From Pandoraea apista (GTDB lineage Bacteria > Pseudomonadota > Gammaproteobacteria > Burkholderiales > Burkholderiaceae), in contig NZ_CP013481.2 in the NCBI RefSeq assembly GCF_001465595.2, positions 3,162,001-3,226,000 on the forward strand: a stretch of 64,000 nt of DNA, written 5' to 3'. The first letter of the stretch is position 1, and each line of letters opens with the position of its first letter. Both the position numbers and the translations under genes were made by a program. This document shows positions 38,275 through 47,206 of this stretch, piece after piece. Below the pieces are notes generated by a model. It searched no databases. It was not told the origin of the DNA and was given only the letters and a program-made list of their open reading frames with translations.

Positions 38275-39590
38275 GCGCTTTCAAACCTACCGCGCCGGCT
38301 CCCGCCCTGCGTCGCGTTGCCATTCTTGGCGGCAACCGCATCCCGTTTGCGCGTTCAAACACGGCCTACGCCACGGCATCGAATCAGGACATGCTGACGG
38401 CCTCGATTCAAGGCCTTGTCGACCGTTTCGCGCTGCATGGTCAGGTGCTCGGCGAGGTAGCTGCGGGTGCCGTCCTCAAACACGCCCGCGACTTTAATCT
38501 GACGCGCGAATCCGTGCTGTCGACGACCCTCGCCCCGCAAACGCCAGCTTACGACGTGCAGCAAGCGTGTGGCACCGGCCTCGAAACCGCGATCCTCACC
38601 GGCAACAAGATCGCACTGGGTCAGATCGACGTGGCGATCGCAGGCGGTGTCGACACCGCCTCGGACGCCCCCATCGGCGTGAACGAAAAACTCCGCCAGA
38701 TTCTGCTCGAAGCCAATCGGCAACGCAGCACAGGCGGCAAGCTGAGCGCCCTTGCGAAGGTACGTCCCGGCATGTTGTTCAGCCCCGCACTCCCGCGCAA
38801 TGGCGAGCCGCGTACGGGCCTGTCGATGGGCGAGCATTGCGAATTGATGGCCAAACGCTGGCACATCGAGCGCGCCGCACAAGACGAACTCACGCTCGCA
38901 AGCCATCGACACCTCGCCGCCGCATACGAGCGCGGCTTCTTTCTCGATCTGATGACGCCATTTCGCGGCTTGCAACGCGACAACAACCTGCGGCCGGACG
39001 TCACACTCGAGAAACTCGCCAGCCTCAAGCCGGTGTTTGATCGCAGCGCCACAGGCACGCTAACGGCAGGCAACTCCACACCGCTCACCGATGGCGCCTC
39101 TTGTGTATTGCTCGCCAGCGAGGACTGGGCGCGCGCGCACGGCGTGCCGGTGCTCGCGTATCTCACGTATTCGCAAACAGCCGCCGTCGACTTCTTCAAC
39201 CCCGACGAGGCGCAGCGCGAAGGTCTGCTCCTGGCGCCCGCCTACGCCGTGCCGCGCATGCTCGCACAGGCCGGACTCACGTTGCAGGACTTCGACTTCT
39301 ACGAAATTCACGAGGCCTTCGCCGCGCAAGTGCTATGCACGCTGAAGGCATGGGAAGACCCGCAATACTGCCGCGACAAGCTCGGGCTGGCGGCGCCCTT
39401 GGGCAGTATCGATCGTCAACGGCTGAACGTGAACGGCAGTTCGCTCGCCTGCGGTCACCCGTTCGCCGCGACCGGCGGGCGCATTCTCGCGACCCTTGCC
39501 AAATTGTTGGCCGAGCGTGGCGGCGGGCGTGGCCTCATCTCGATTTGCGCGGCCGGCGGACAAGGCGTAGTTGCGATGCTGGAGCGATAG
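38271..39590 (+). CDS. Acetyl-CoA C-acyltransferase (thiolase), FadI type
   Basis: 439-residue thiolase that cleaves 3-oxoacyl-CoA with CoA. The acyl-accepting Cys100 is in VQQACGTGLETAI, His396 in ACGHPFAATGGR and the second catalytic Cys426 in SICAAGGQG. N-terminal VAILGGNRIPFARSNTAY is FadI-like. The ATG at 38271 overlaps the maoC stop by 4 bp, so translation is coupled. It completes the cycle begun by FadE, MaoC and FabG4; fadD follows 120 bp later. Confidence 0.93.
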   Translation: MSAFKPTAPAPALRRVAILGGNRIPFARSNTAYATASNQDMLTASIQGLVDRFALHGQVLGEVAAGAVLKHARDFNLTRESVLSTTLAPQTPAYDVQQACGTGLETAILTGNKIALGQIDVAIAGGVDTASDAPIGVNEKLRQILLEANRQRSTGGKLSALAKVRPGMLFSPALPRNGEPRTGLSMGEHCELMAKRWHIERAAQDELTLASHRHLAAAYERGFFLDLMTPFRGLQRDNNLRPDVTLEKLASLKPVFDRSATGTLTAGNSTPLTDGASCVLLASEDWARAHGVPVLAYLTYSQTAAVDFFNPDEAQREGLLLAPAYAVPRMLAQAGLTLQDFDFYEIHEAFAAQVLCTLKAWEDPQYCRDKLGLAAPLGSIDRQRLNVNGSSLACGHPFAATGGRILATLAKLLAERGGGRGLISICAAGGQGVVAMLER

Positions 39591-39710
39591 AACAGATCAA
39601 GGAGCAAGGAAAAAAGGGGCAGCCGGAACCACGGCTCCGCGCAAGCATGCGAGTTGCCAGCAGAGCGACCCATCGGCAGCGGATACCCGTGCATAAGCAT
39701 GGAGACAACG

Positions 39711-41438
39711 ATGGATCAAGCAGTTCAACAGGAACGTGTTTGGCTCAGCACCTACCCCCCTGGCGTTCCTGCCGATATCGACGTCACGCGGTACACGTCG
39801 CTCGTGCAGGCTTTCGACGAGTGGATTGGCAAATACCGAGATCGAGTCGCGTTCGTGAGCCTCGGCAGCGAGATCACTTACGCCGAAGTCGCGCGTCAGG
39901 CATATGCATTCGCCGCGTGGTTGCAAGCGCAAGGCGTGAAGCCAGGCGAGCGCGTTGCGCTCATGATGCCCAATTGCTTTCAGTACCCGATCTGCCTTTT
40001 CGGCACACTTATCGCAGGCGCTGTGGTCGTCAACGTCAACCCGCTGTACACGGTGCGCGAGCTCAGACACCAGTTGCAGGATAGTGGTGCGCGCACCATC
40101 GTCGTCTTCGAGAACTTTGCGAAGACGCTGCAGGACGCACTTCCCGGCACCGAACTGCGCAACGTGCTCCTCACACAGATCGGCGACTTGCTCGGCGCTG
40201 GCGCGAATGTCAAAGGGCGCTGCGTCAACTTCCTCATGCGCCGGGTAGCCCGGCAAGTGCCGCCTTACTCACTGCCGCAGGCGATACCGCTGCGTCAGGC
40301 GCTTGCCGAGGGCGCGAAGCACACGCCCACGCCAGTGCCCCTCACGCGTGAGGATCTTGCCTTCCTGCAATACACGGGGGGCACCACCGGGGTGGCCAAG
40401 GGCGCCATGCTCACGCACGGCAACGTGCTGGCCAATCTGCTCCAGACCGAAGCGTGGGCAGCCGATCAGCTTGACGGCGACATCGAGGTAAATCTGTCGC
40501 TGCTGCCGATGTATCACATCCTCTCGCTCACCGTGAACTGTCTCGTGTTCATGAGCCTTGGCGGGCGCAACATTCTGATTGCGAATCCGCGCGATGTGAA
40601 GAAGGTTGTCTACATCATCCGCAATGAAACGTTCACCGGTGTGACCGGCGTGAACACGCTGTTCAACGGTCTGCTGGAGAACGCCGATTTTTGCGCGCGC
40701 GACTTCTCCCGGTTAAAGCTGTCGCTGGCGGGCGGTATGGCAACGCAACGCGCGATTGCCGACCGATGGAAGCAAGTGACCGGCAAGCCGATCATCGAAG
40801 GCTACGGCCTGACAGAGTGCTCGCCGATCGTCACGATGAACCCGGTCGACCTCGCGCATATGGACGACTACCATTTCACCGGCTCCATCGGCCTGCCCGC
40901 CCCTTCGACCGATGTCCGCTTCAAACGAGACGACGGCACATGGGCCGACCCGGGCGAGCCGGGCGAGTTGTGCGTGCGAGGCCCGCAGGTCATGCGCGGT
41001 TACTGGCAGCGCCCGGAAGACACGGCCAAAGCGTTCGACGCCGACGGCTGGCTGATGACCGGAGATATTGGCGTGATGGACGAGCGTGGGTATGTTCGCC
41101 TCATCGACCGCAAGAAAGACATGATTCTCGTGTCGGGCTTCAACGTCTATCCGAATGAAATCGAGGACGTAGTGATGCTGCATCCCGGCGTGCGCGAGGC
41201 GGCGGTGGTCGGTGTCCCCGATCCGGTCGCCGGCGAGCGAGTGAAGCTCGTGGTCGTCGCGAAAGATCCGGCGCTGAATGTCGAGGCGATGTTGGCGCAC
41301 TGCCGCCAGCATCTGACCGCCTACAAGGTGCCGCGCATCGTTGAATTCCGTCAGTCGGAGTTGCCCAAATCTACCGTTGGCAAGATCCTGCGACGCGAAT
41401 TGCGCGAACCGATGGTGTCCGCTCAGGGGGACCAATGA
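39711..41438 (+). CDS. fadD: Long-chain fatty acid-CoA ligase
   Basis: 575-residue AMP-forming ligase. Motifs are YTGGTTGVAKGAMLTHGN, the A5 region EGYGLTECSPIVTMNP, WLMTGDIGVMDERGYVRL, DRKKDMILVSGFNVYPNEIE and the C-terminal Lys in LPKSTVGKILRREL. Length and sequence are FadD-like. ATG 39711 has GGAGA five bases upstream; in-frame ATGs at 39699 and 39654 are weaker. It supplies acyl-CoA to the enzymes encoded ahead of it. The DUF1571 gene starts one base after its stop. Confidence 0.94.
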   Translation: MDQAVQQERVWLSTYPPGVPADIDVTRYTSLVQAFDEWIGKYRDRVAFVSLGSEITYAEVARQAYAFAAWLQAQGVKPGERVALMMPNCFQYPICLFGTLIAGAVVVNVNPLYTVRELRHQLQDSGARTIVVFENFAKTLQDALPGTELRNVLLTQIGDLLGAGANVKGRCVNFLMRRVARQVPPYSLPQAIPLRQALAEGAKHTPTPVPLTREDLAFLQYTGGTTGVAKGAMLTHGNVLANLLQTEAWAADQLDGDIEVNLSLLPMYHILSLTVNCLVFMSLGGRNILIANPRDVKKVVYIIRNETFTGVTGVNTLFNGLLENADFCARDFSRLKLSLAGGMATQRAIADRWKQVTGKPIIEGYGLTECSPIVTMNPVDLAHMDDYHFTGSIGLPAPSTDVRFKRDDGTWADPGEPGELCVRGPQVMRGYWQRPEDTAKAFDADGWLMTGDIGVMDERGYVRLIDRKKDMILVSGFNVYPNEIEDVVMLHPGVREAAVVGVPDPVAGERVKLVVVAKDPALNVEAMLAHCRQHLTAYKVPRIVEFRQSELPKSTVGKILRRELREPMVSAQGDQ

Positions 41439-41439
41439 C

Positions 41440-42465
41440 ATGGCCATTCACGCTTTTCCCCGTAATGCCGGCGAAACCGGTAGTGGTGAGCGCCACCGCT
41501 TTCAATGCGCGCCCAGCATCGCGATGCGCCGCGTCGCACTTGCACTCGCGTTGCTGCCCCTGGCAATTGTTGCCGGTGCGTTTCACGTACCCGATGCCGC
41601 AGCGCAAGCCCATGCCGCGACAGGCGCATCGACACCCACCGCCCCCGAGGCGAATGCAGCAGGCAACGCGGCGGCGGGCGACGTCGAGGTGTCCAGACTG
41701 GCCGCCCTGCCCGTCGCCGCGCAAACGCAATGGCTATCGCGCGCGATCAAGAGCGGCGAGTTGGCGAAGCTGAGCGACGACCAGATCGTCGCTCGTATGC
41801 AGGCGATTCAAGCCGAAGCTCTCGTCCGGTTCCTGAAAGCCGAATCTGCCGCCCTGCCGGAATACCAGTACGAGTTGACGCGCCACGAGCGTATCAATAA
41901 TCAGTGGCAGACAACCCCTGACCGCATGCTCGTGCGGATTCGCGAGAAGCCGTTGCAGATCTATGCCAGGTGGCTGCCCGACGGCGCTCACGCAGGTCAG
42001 GAAATCATCTACGACGAGACGAAGAATCCGAAGGAGATGTATGGCCATCTCGGCGGCATTCTCGGCTTCACGTCGATCTGGAGCAGTATCGACGGCCCTC
42101 TCGCGCGCTCGCAATCGAACCACACCGTGCGCGATCTCGGTTTCGCGTTCATTGCGGAGCAGATTGCGCATGACGGCCGCAGTTTCCGCGCAGCCGGGCT
42201 GCCCGAGAAACCGGCAAGAATTTCGGTTTCCGAATCGAATGGCGTGCGCATGCTGGCGCTGGAGTGGGACGCCCCGTCGGGCCCGCCTCAGCATTACGCG
42301 AACAAATCGCGGGTGCTGATCGATCTGAAGACGGGCCGCCCGCGTGGCATTGAAGCGTGGGACACGTCGGGCCAAAAGGTCGAAGAAATGCGCTTTGAGA
42401 AAGTGCGCAAGGAACAGTGGACCGACGCGACGTTCGACCCGAAGAATCCCGACTATAAGTTCTGA
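41440..42465 (+). CDS. Exported DUF1571 protein
   Basis: 341 residues from ATG 41440, which has GGGGG nine bases upstream. A better signal peptide starts at the internal ATG at 41524: MRRVALALALLPLAIVAGAF, cleaved near AAAQA, so the mature protein would be the same. An Ala/Pro/Thr linker leads into the DUF1571 domain (about 160-340) with YQYELTRHERINNQWQTTPD and VRIREKPLQIYARWL. These resemble a lipoprotein-localisation (LolA-like) fold in shape only; function is unknown. It follows fadD by one base, so it is part of the fatty-acid operon or at least co-translated with it. Confidence 0.8.
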   Translation: MAIHAFPRNAGETGSGERHRFQCAPSIAMRRVALALALLPLAIVAGAFHVPDAAAQAHAATGASTPTAPEANAAGNAAAGDVEVSRLAALPVAAQTQWLSRAIKSGELAKLSDDQIVARMQAIQAEALVRFLKAESAALPEYQYELTRHERINNQWQTTPDRMLVRIREKPLQIYARWLPDGAHAGQEIIYDETKNPKEMYGHLGGILGFTSIWSSIDGPLARSQSNHTVRDLGFAFIAEQIAHDGRSFRAAGLPEKPARISVSESNGVRMLALEWDAPSGPPQHYANKSRVLIDLKTGRPRGIEAWDTSGQKVEEMRFEKVRKEQWTDATFDPKNPDYKF

Positions 42466-42521
42466 CGCAAATGCGCCGCCGACCGGTGCGAATCGGTGGC
42501 GCGTGATCGGCACATGCACGA

Positions 42522-42561
42522 CGAAAGCCCGCCACCCTTCATCGAGGGTGGCGGGCTTTCG
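42522..42561. terminator. Long bidirectional hairpin between DUF1571 gene and minE
   Basis: A perfect 17-bp stem (42522-42538 with 42545-42561; core AAAGCCCGCCACCC) with a 6-base loop lies between the two converging transcripts, the fatty-acid operon and minCDE. Confidence 0.85.
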
Positions 42562-42624
42562 CTTGTCGGAACATCACGAGCAGGTCACGGCGATGTCTCG
42601 CCGGCGCCCGCCCGCCGCTACCGT

Positions 42625-42879
42625 TCAGGTCTGCGGCAGTTCGATCTTCACTTCGAGCACTTCCAGGTTGTCCTGATGCTCGACGCTGACCTTGATGTCG
42701 TCTTGTGCGATTTTGACGTACTTGGAGATGACGGCGACCAGCTCGCGTTGCAGAGCCGGCAGATAGTCTGCTGGCGGCGACGAGCCCGCGCGTTCGTGCG
42801 CCAGAATGATCTGCAGGCGCTCTTTGGCAACGGCGGCGGTCTTTTTCTTCTCCCCCAGGAGGAAGGACAGGAAGGACAT
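42625..42879 (-). CDS. minE: Cell division topological specificity factor MinE
   Basis: 84-residue MinE. The membrane/MinD-binding N-terminus [20 protein letters not shown] is followed by [13 protein letters not shown], the anti-MinCD helix, and the topological specificity domain ending in [18 protein letters not shown]. It stimulates MinD ATPase and restricts MinCD to the poles. Last gene of minC-minD-minE, 9 bp after minD. Confidence 0.97.
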   Translation of the reverse strand: MSFLSFLLGEKKKTAAVAKERLQIILAHERAGSSPPADYLPALQRELVAVISKYVKIAQDDIKVSVEHQDNLEVLEVKIELPQT

Positions 42880-42888
42880 GGGCGCTCC

Positions 42889-43704
42889 TTACTTCGAGCC
42901 GAAAATGCGCTGCAACAACCCCGGCTTTTGATAGTCGGTAAAGCGCATAGGCTTGTCTTCGCCCTTGAATCGGCTCACCACGTCGCGATAGGCGTCGGCC
43001 ACGTCGGTACCGTCGAGATGAATCGCCGGCGTCCCTTGGTTGGAGGCATGCAACACCGACTCCGATTCCGGAATCACGCCGATGAGCTTGATTCGCAGGA
43101 TTTCCTGAATGTCCTCAAGCGACAGCATCTGGCCGTCGTTGACGCGTTTCGGGTTGTAACGGGTGATGAGCAGGTGCTCCTTGATCGGTTCGCCGCCTTC
43201 GATGGCGCGCTTCGTCTTCGACGAGAGAATGCCCAGAATGCGGTCCGAGTCGCGCACCGACGACACTTCGGGGTTCGTGACCACGAGTGCTTCGTCGGCG
43301 AAATGCATCGCGAGCAACGCCCCCGATTCGATACCGGCCGGCGAATCGCACACGATATATTCGAAGCCCATGTCGGTCAGGTCCTTGATGACCTTTTCGA
43401 CGCCCGCTTGCGTGAGTGCTTCTTTGTCGCGCGTCTGCGAGGCGGGCAGAATGAACAGGTTCTCGCAGGCCTTGTCCTTGATAAGCGCCTGATTAAGGTT
43501 CGCTTCGCCCTGAATCACATTGATCAGGTCGTACACGACGCGGCGCTCGCAACCCATGATGAGGTCGAGATTGCGCAGGCCGACGTCGAAATCGATGACT
43601 GCCGTCTTGTGCCCCTGCAAGGCGAGGCCGGCGGAAAAGCTGGCGCTGGTTGTCGTCTTGCCGACACCACCCTTGCCAGAGGTCACCACAATCACTTTTG
43701 CCAT
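42889..43704 (-). CDS. minD: Septum-site determining ATPase MinD
   Basis: 271-residue ParA-type ATPase. The deviant Walker A is KGGVGKTT (11-18), with IDFDVGLRNLDLIMG and VCDSPAGIE downstream. The C-terminal amphipathic membrane-targeting helix is KPGLLQRIFGSK. The ATG at 43702-43704 gives MAKVIVVTSG; a longer frame has six extra unconserved residues. It recruits MinC to the membrane and oscillates with MinE. It lies 43 bp after minC. Confidence 0.98.
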   Translation of the reverse strand: MAKVIVVTSGKGGVGKTTTSASFSAGLALQGHKTAVIDFDVGLRNLDLIMGCERRVVYDLINVIQGEANLNQALIKDKACENLFILPASQTRDKEALTQAGVEKVIKDLTDMGFEYIVCDSPAGIESGALLAMHFADEALVVTNPEVSSVRDSDRILGILSSKTKRAIEGGEPIKEHLLITRYNPKRVNDGQMLSLEDIQEILRIKLIGVIPESESVLHASNQGTPAIHLDGTDVADAYRDVVSRFKGEDKPMRFTDYQKPGLLQRIFGSK

Positions 43705-43747
43705 CTGTCGATGCCTTCCCAAACTTGAGGATGAATTTAGCTACGAA

Positions 43748-44500
43748 TCATTTGAGCCCGAGTGGCTCGAAAATCAGTTTGTCGTCTACCAGCCGCACCT
43801 GCACCGAACGCCCCTGAACATCGGGCGGCAGCGCATACTCGCCAGTCCGGTAAATACCGGCGATGGAAATCAGCTCGGGCTCGAGGCAGGTACAGAAGAT
43901 GCGCGCATCGAGCTTGCCCTTCACCCCTGCCAGCGCCCGCCCCCGCAGCGGCGCGTAAATGTGAATATTACCTTCCGCGATCACCTCGGCCCCATAACTG
44001 ACCAAATCGAGGATGATCAGATCGCCTTTCGCGTAGACCTGCTGGCCCGAACGCAACGGCTTGTCGATGATGGTCGAGGGCACAACGCTGGCCTCGGCGC
44101 CGGCCTGCACCGGGGCCGCTTCGGCAGGTGCTGCGGTCGCCTCAGGCGCAGCCTCGCTCTCGCGCGACGCACGCGATACCCGGCGTTCGTGGCTATCCAG
44201 CCGAGGCAGGCCATCCACGACCGCCCAATCGGTCTGCTCGCTGTTGGCGACCACGCCGATCGGCTTCATGCGGAATTCGGCCAGCATTTCAGCCAGCGCG
44301 GGCACGGCAACCCGCTCGTCGCCGGCCAGACGCCGTACGTCGATGGCGACCGTGTCGCCCGCGAAAAACTCCGGGGTTGCCTCGAAGCGTTGCGCCAGTT
44401 CGGTGCGCAGCGTGTCCAGTTGAGGCGTCTTGACAACGAAATGCAGGGTATCGACTGCACCGCTGCGTAACTCGAAGTACGGCGTTTTCTTTTGCGGCAT
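43748..44500 (-). CDS. minC: Septum-site determining protein MinC
   Basis: 250-residue FtsZ-assembly inhibitor. The N-terminal domain starts [20 protein letters not shown]. An Ala/Glu-rich linker (about 115-150) follows, then the C-terminal beta-helix with [20 protein letters not shown] and [16 protein letters not shown]. The ATG at 44498-44500 matches family N-termini. An in-frame ATG at 44539 has AAGGGA seven bases upstream and would add 13 residues, so the true start is open. First gene of minCDE. Confidence 0.95.
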   Translation of the reverse strand: MPQKKTPYFELRSGAVDTLHFVVKTPQLDTLRTELAQRFEATPEFFAGDTVAIDVRRLAGDERVAVPALAEMLAEFRMKPIGVVANSEQTDWAVVDGLPRLDSHERRVSRASRESEAAPEATAAPAEAAPVQAGAEASVVPSTIIDKPLRSGQQVYAKGDLIILDLVSYGAEVIAEGNIHIYAPLRGRALAGVKGKLDARIFCTCLEPELISIAGIYRTGEYALPPDVQGRSVQVRLVDDKLIFEPLGLK

Positions 44501-44853
44501 GTCAGGTTGTTGTGCGCGAATTGCTGGCAAATTGGGCATTCTACCGTCCCTTGCGTGCGAGCAAACCGCAAATAAGCGGGATGAAGCGGCGATTTGCACA
44601 AATATTGCCTTTACCGCGACGCAGCATATCGTGCATTTTGCATGCGATTTTTCCGTAGGCAGATGCTAGTCGATTGACATGGCAATGTCATCACGCAAGC
44701 CTATGCTGGCGGTGGGAAAGTCCCTCACGAGAAGTGCTGCACAGCAGCATCGAAAGTGCGAATTTTGTCGCGCAAGTGCCATATTCGTGACCTATCCTTA
44801 AATTCCCTGACGAGGGACCCCCCTGTGTGGAACCGCAAACCGGGAGACGGAAG
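44501..44853. other. Intergenic region between divergent minC and the 62-residue ORF
   Basis: 353 bp. It contains TTGACA (44674-44679) inside a dyad TGACAT-GGCA-ATGTCA (44675-44690), with TATGCT at 44702 too far for a standard spacer. It must hold promoters for minCDE and for the small gene at 44854, but neither is clear to me. Confidence 0.4.
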
Positions 44854-45042
44854 ATGCTGAGTCATCATGAATTTGCCACCCTGATGCTGGTCAAGGACGC
44901 TCCAGAGCAAGTGGAGCACAATCGCCCGGACCTCGAATCGCTGCTTGAAAGCAAACTGATCGAGTGGGAAGAGTTGGCGTCGGGTGAGAAGTCCCCGCGC
45001 CTGACTGTCCAGGGCAAGTATGTCCTTCAGGCCGTTGCCTGA
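44854..45042 (+). CDS. Conserved small protein of unknown function
   Basis: 62 residues, start ATG 44854 with GGGAG nine bases upstream. The sequence is acidic and helical: MLSHHEFATLMLVKDAPEQV, then ESLLESKLIEWEELASGE and a C-terminal LTVQGKYVLQAVA that looks like the wing of a winged-helix fold (LTxxG). I recall similar orphan proteins in Burkholderia and Ralstonia, without a known function. It is divergent from minC and followed by a strong terminator, so it is a single-gene transcript. Confidence 0.8.
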   Translation: MLSHHEFATLMLVKDAPEQVEHNRPDLESLLESKLIEWEELASGEKSPRLTVQGKYVLQAVA

Positions 45043-45078
45043 GCGTCCAGCCTGCTGTTGAGGTGCCTGTAGCAATAA

Positions 45079-45102
45079 AAAGCCCGCCGGAAGGCGGGCT
45101 TT
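45079..45102 (+). terminator. Rho-independent terminator
   Basis: AAAGCCCGCC (45079-45088) and GGCGGGCTTT (45093-45102) with loop GGAA, preceded by A and followed by T. It ends the 62-residue gene and, in the other orientation, lies 45 bp after the stop of the small membrane-protein gene. Confidence 0.88.
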
Positions 45103-45146
45103 TCATTTGTGGGGAGAGGTGTTCTCCCCCGACGATCCAACGACAT

Positions 45147-45296
45147 TCAACCGTGCCGGACATCACGACGCTGGCGGCGCCAGGTGTGCCGCGCCGACGG
45201 GTGCTCCCGGCACCAGTTACGATCCACCAGCCAGGCGACGGCAGCGCCGACGACCAGCACAATCACCAACATTGCAATCAGGCTCCCTGTGAGCAT
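45147..45296 (-). CDS. Small single-pass membrane protein, 49 residues
   Basis: Short reading frame from ATG 45294-45296 to TGA 45149-45147. On the minus strand a perfect AGGAGG stands five bases before the ATG. The protein begins MLTGSLIAMLVIVLVVGAA and continues VAWLVDR, giving one clear transmembrane helix (about residues 4-24). A short basic cytoplasmic-type tail follows, rich in Arg, Trp and His with a single Cys29 (DRNWCREHP, then TWRRQRRDVRHG). A candidate -10 and two palindromes lie upstream. Function unknown; small regulators of membrane complexes have this shape. Most automatic callers would miss it for length. Confidence 0.75.
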   Translation of the reverse strand: MLTGSLIAMLVIVLVVGAAVAWLVDRNWCREHPSARHTWRRQRRDVRHG

Positions 45297-45337
45297 AGTG
45301 GCCTCCTAACTTCGACATGGCGGGATGGCACGTTTCA

Positions 45338-45385
45338 ATTGTAGGCAATCCCTATCGAGATAGGTACCCGGAAATGATCCGGGTA
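45338..45385 (-). promoter_or_regulatory. Promoter with two adjacent palindromes for the small membrane protein
   Basis: On the minus strand a -10 TACAAT (45343-45338) lies 42 bp before the ATG, with no recognisable -35. CCTATC-GA-GATAGG (45351-45364) occupies the -35 zone. Directly abutting it is TACCCGGA-AATGA-TCCGGGTA (45365-45385), a perfect 8-bp dyad. The missing -35 plus dyads at about -20 to -55 suggest a regulator-dependent promoter. Confidence 0.5.
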
Positions 45386-45518
45386 TACGGCGTTTGCTTT
45401 GAATCAAACTCTCTGCATCTCACGGCCCAGATCAATTGTGCGACGCACCATTTTAAATCTGACACCGCGATGGCGGCCCCCTGTCACTGGTCGGACGGTC
45501 GGCCATCTGAAGCTTCCC

Positions 45519-46310
45519 TCAAAGGGAATCGACCACCCCGCCATCGACACGAAGTGCCGCCCCGGTCGTCGCCGATGCTTGCGGCGACGCAACATAGACC
45601 ACCATATTCGCCACTTCCTCCGTGGTAGCTGCACGCGCGATGATCGAGCCAGGACGGTGCTCGCGTACAAACTCGGCCGCCGCCTGCGCCATGTCGGCGT
45701 TCGCCGGCACGCCCGATTGACGGAGCATCTCGATCATGCCGTCCGAGAGCGTCGGGCCGGGCAGCACGGCGTTGACGGTGACACCCGTGCCGCGCATGCG
45801 CTTGGCCAGACCGCGAGACACCGCTAATTGGGCCGTCTTGGTCATGCCGTAGTGAATCATGTCCTCGGGAATATTCAGTGCGGACTCCGAGGAAATGAAG
45901 ATCACGCGCCCCCAGTCGCGGTCGGCCATTCCCGGCAAATATGCGCGGGAGAGCCGCACCCCCGACAGTACATTGACGTCGTAAAAGCGCTGCCACACCT
46001 CGTCCGGCACTTCGAAGAAGTCCTGCGGTCCGAAAATGCCCGCATTGTTCACGAGGATGTCGACATCCGGCACGGCAGCAACGAGCGCGTCGCAGCCCTC
46101 GGCCGTCGCCACGTCCGCCGCGATGCCACGCACCTGCGCGTCCGGGAGCGCCTCGCGCAGTTTCGCGACGGCGGCATCCACGCGCGGTTGCGAACGCCCG
46201 TTGATGAGCGTCGTGGCCCCTGCGGCTGCCAATCCGTGAGCGATGGCGAAACCAATGCCAGCCGTCGACGCCGTAACCAGCGCCACCTTTTCGTTCAGAT
46301 CGATATTCAT
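45519..46310 (-). CDS. Short-chain dehydrogenase/reductase
   Basis: 263-residue classical SDR. The cofactor motif is TASTAGIGFAIA (about 13-24), NNAGIFG the structural motif, Ser in VIFISSESALN and the Tyr-Lys pair in YGMTKTAQ. The C-terminus VNAVLPGPTLSDGM and ALRVDGGVVDSL is typical. An Arg (NGRS) after strand two suggests NADP. Substrate unknown. It follows a second SDR gene by 26 bp on the same strand, and both are divergent from a LysR regulator. Confidence 0.88.
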   Translation of the reverse strand: MNIDLNEKVALVTASTAGIGFAIAHGLAAAGATTLINGRSQPRVDAAVAKLREALPDAQVRGIAADVATAEGCDALVAAVPDVDILVNNAGIFGPQDFFEVPDEVWQRFYDVNVLSGVRLSRAYLPGMADRDWGRVIFISSESALNIPEDMIHYGMTKTAQLAVSRGLAKRMRGTGVTVNAVLPGPTLSDGMIEMLRQSGVPANADMAQAAAEFVREHRPGSIIARAATTEEVANMVVYVASPQASATTGAALRVDGGVVDSL

Positions 46311-46336
46311 GACTGAGTCTCCGGAAATAGCAAGCG

Positions 46337-47050
46337 TCAGGCGATCGCGCCACCGGCGTCGATCAGCACGGTCGAGCCGGTCGCACTTGGCGTGCCGGCC
46401 AGATAAAGAATCGTGTTGGCGACATCCTCGGCGGCCACCACACGGCGCGCTGGCAAGCGCTCCGCCGCGTTGCGATACATCGCTTCGCGATCCGCCTCAG
46501 CCAGTTTGTTCCACAACGGCGTGACCGTCAGGCCCGGCGACACAGTATTTACGCGCACTGGCGACAGTTCCAGCGCGAGCCCACGACCCAACGCCTCGAC
46601 CGCCGCGTTGATCGCGCCCTGCACGACCGAGGACGTGCTCGGACGCACGCTCAGGTAGCCCGACGTCAGCGTGAGCGAGCCGCCGTCTTCGATTCGTGCA
46701 TAGCGCGCTACGTGATACGAGCCCCAGAACTTGCTGTCGAAAGCCGCGTGCGCGTCGTCCAGCGAGAGCTTGCGAACCTGCCCCGTCGGCGTTTGCGCGG
46801 CCGAGACGACCACATGCTGCCAGGGGGCGTGATCGGCAAAAAATCGTTCGACGGCAGACGCGTCGCCCATGTCGAGCACGACGGCACGAGCCGTAGTGCC
46901 GATAGTGGCAAGCGCTTCGTCGAGCCTGGACTGACTCCGCGAGGCGATAGTCACCGCCGCGCCGGCCTTGGCGAACGCCTGTGCTGCGGCTCGGCCGATG
47001 CCGGAACTGCCGCCAATGACCAACACGCGCTGACCGTCGAAATTGAACAT
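46337..47050 (-). CDS. Short-chain dehydrogenase/reductase
   Basis: 237-residue SDR. The cofactor motif is VIGGSSGIGRAAA and the NADP-type ASRS follows. The usual NNAG is replaced by SAAQT. The Ser-Tyr-Lys triad is hard to place: LTSGYLSVRPST has the Ser, but the expected YxxxK is replaced by QGAINAAVE, as in some atypical SDRs. Catalysis may therefore be altered. The ATG at 47048-47050 gives MFNFDGQRVLV. It is the first gene of the two-SDR operon, 176 bp from the divergent LysR gene. Confidence 0.85.
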   Translation of the reverse strand: MFNFDGQRVLVIGGSSGIGRAAAQAFAKAGAAVTIASRSQSRLDEALATIGTTARAVVLDMGDASAVERFFADHAPWQHVVVSAAQTPTGQVRKLSLDDAHAAFDSKFWGSYHVARYARIEDGGSLTLTSGYLSVRPSTSSVVQGAINAAVEALGRGLALELSPVRVNTVSPGLTVTPLWNKLAEADREAMYRNAAERLPARRVVAAEDVANTILYLAGTPSATGSTVLIDAGGAIA

Positions 47051-47206
47051 GATGAGGCTCCAGAAAGTGATCGTGACGATGAAAGCGTTGCGACATCGGC
47101 GCAAAGCCCGGCTGCCCGAGGGGCAAGCGCCGGTTCGCAACGTCTTGGCACCATTGTGATCCTCTCCATGACACACGATAATCCCCCAACAAACTGAATG
47201 ACTCTC

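Noticed and set aside
44674..44707. TTGACA ... TATGCT as a promoter for the 62-residue gene
   Set aside because: The spacer is 22 bp, too long for a normal sigma-70 promoter; kept only as a remark on the region.
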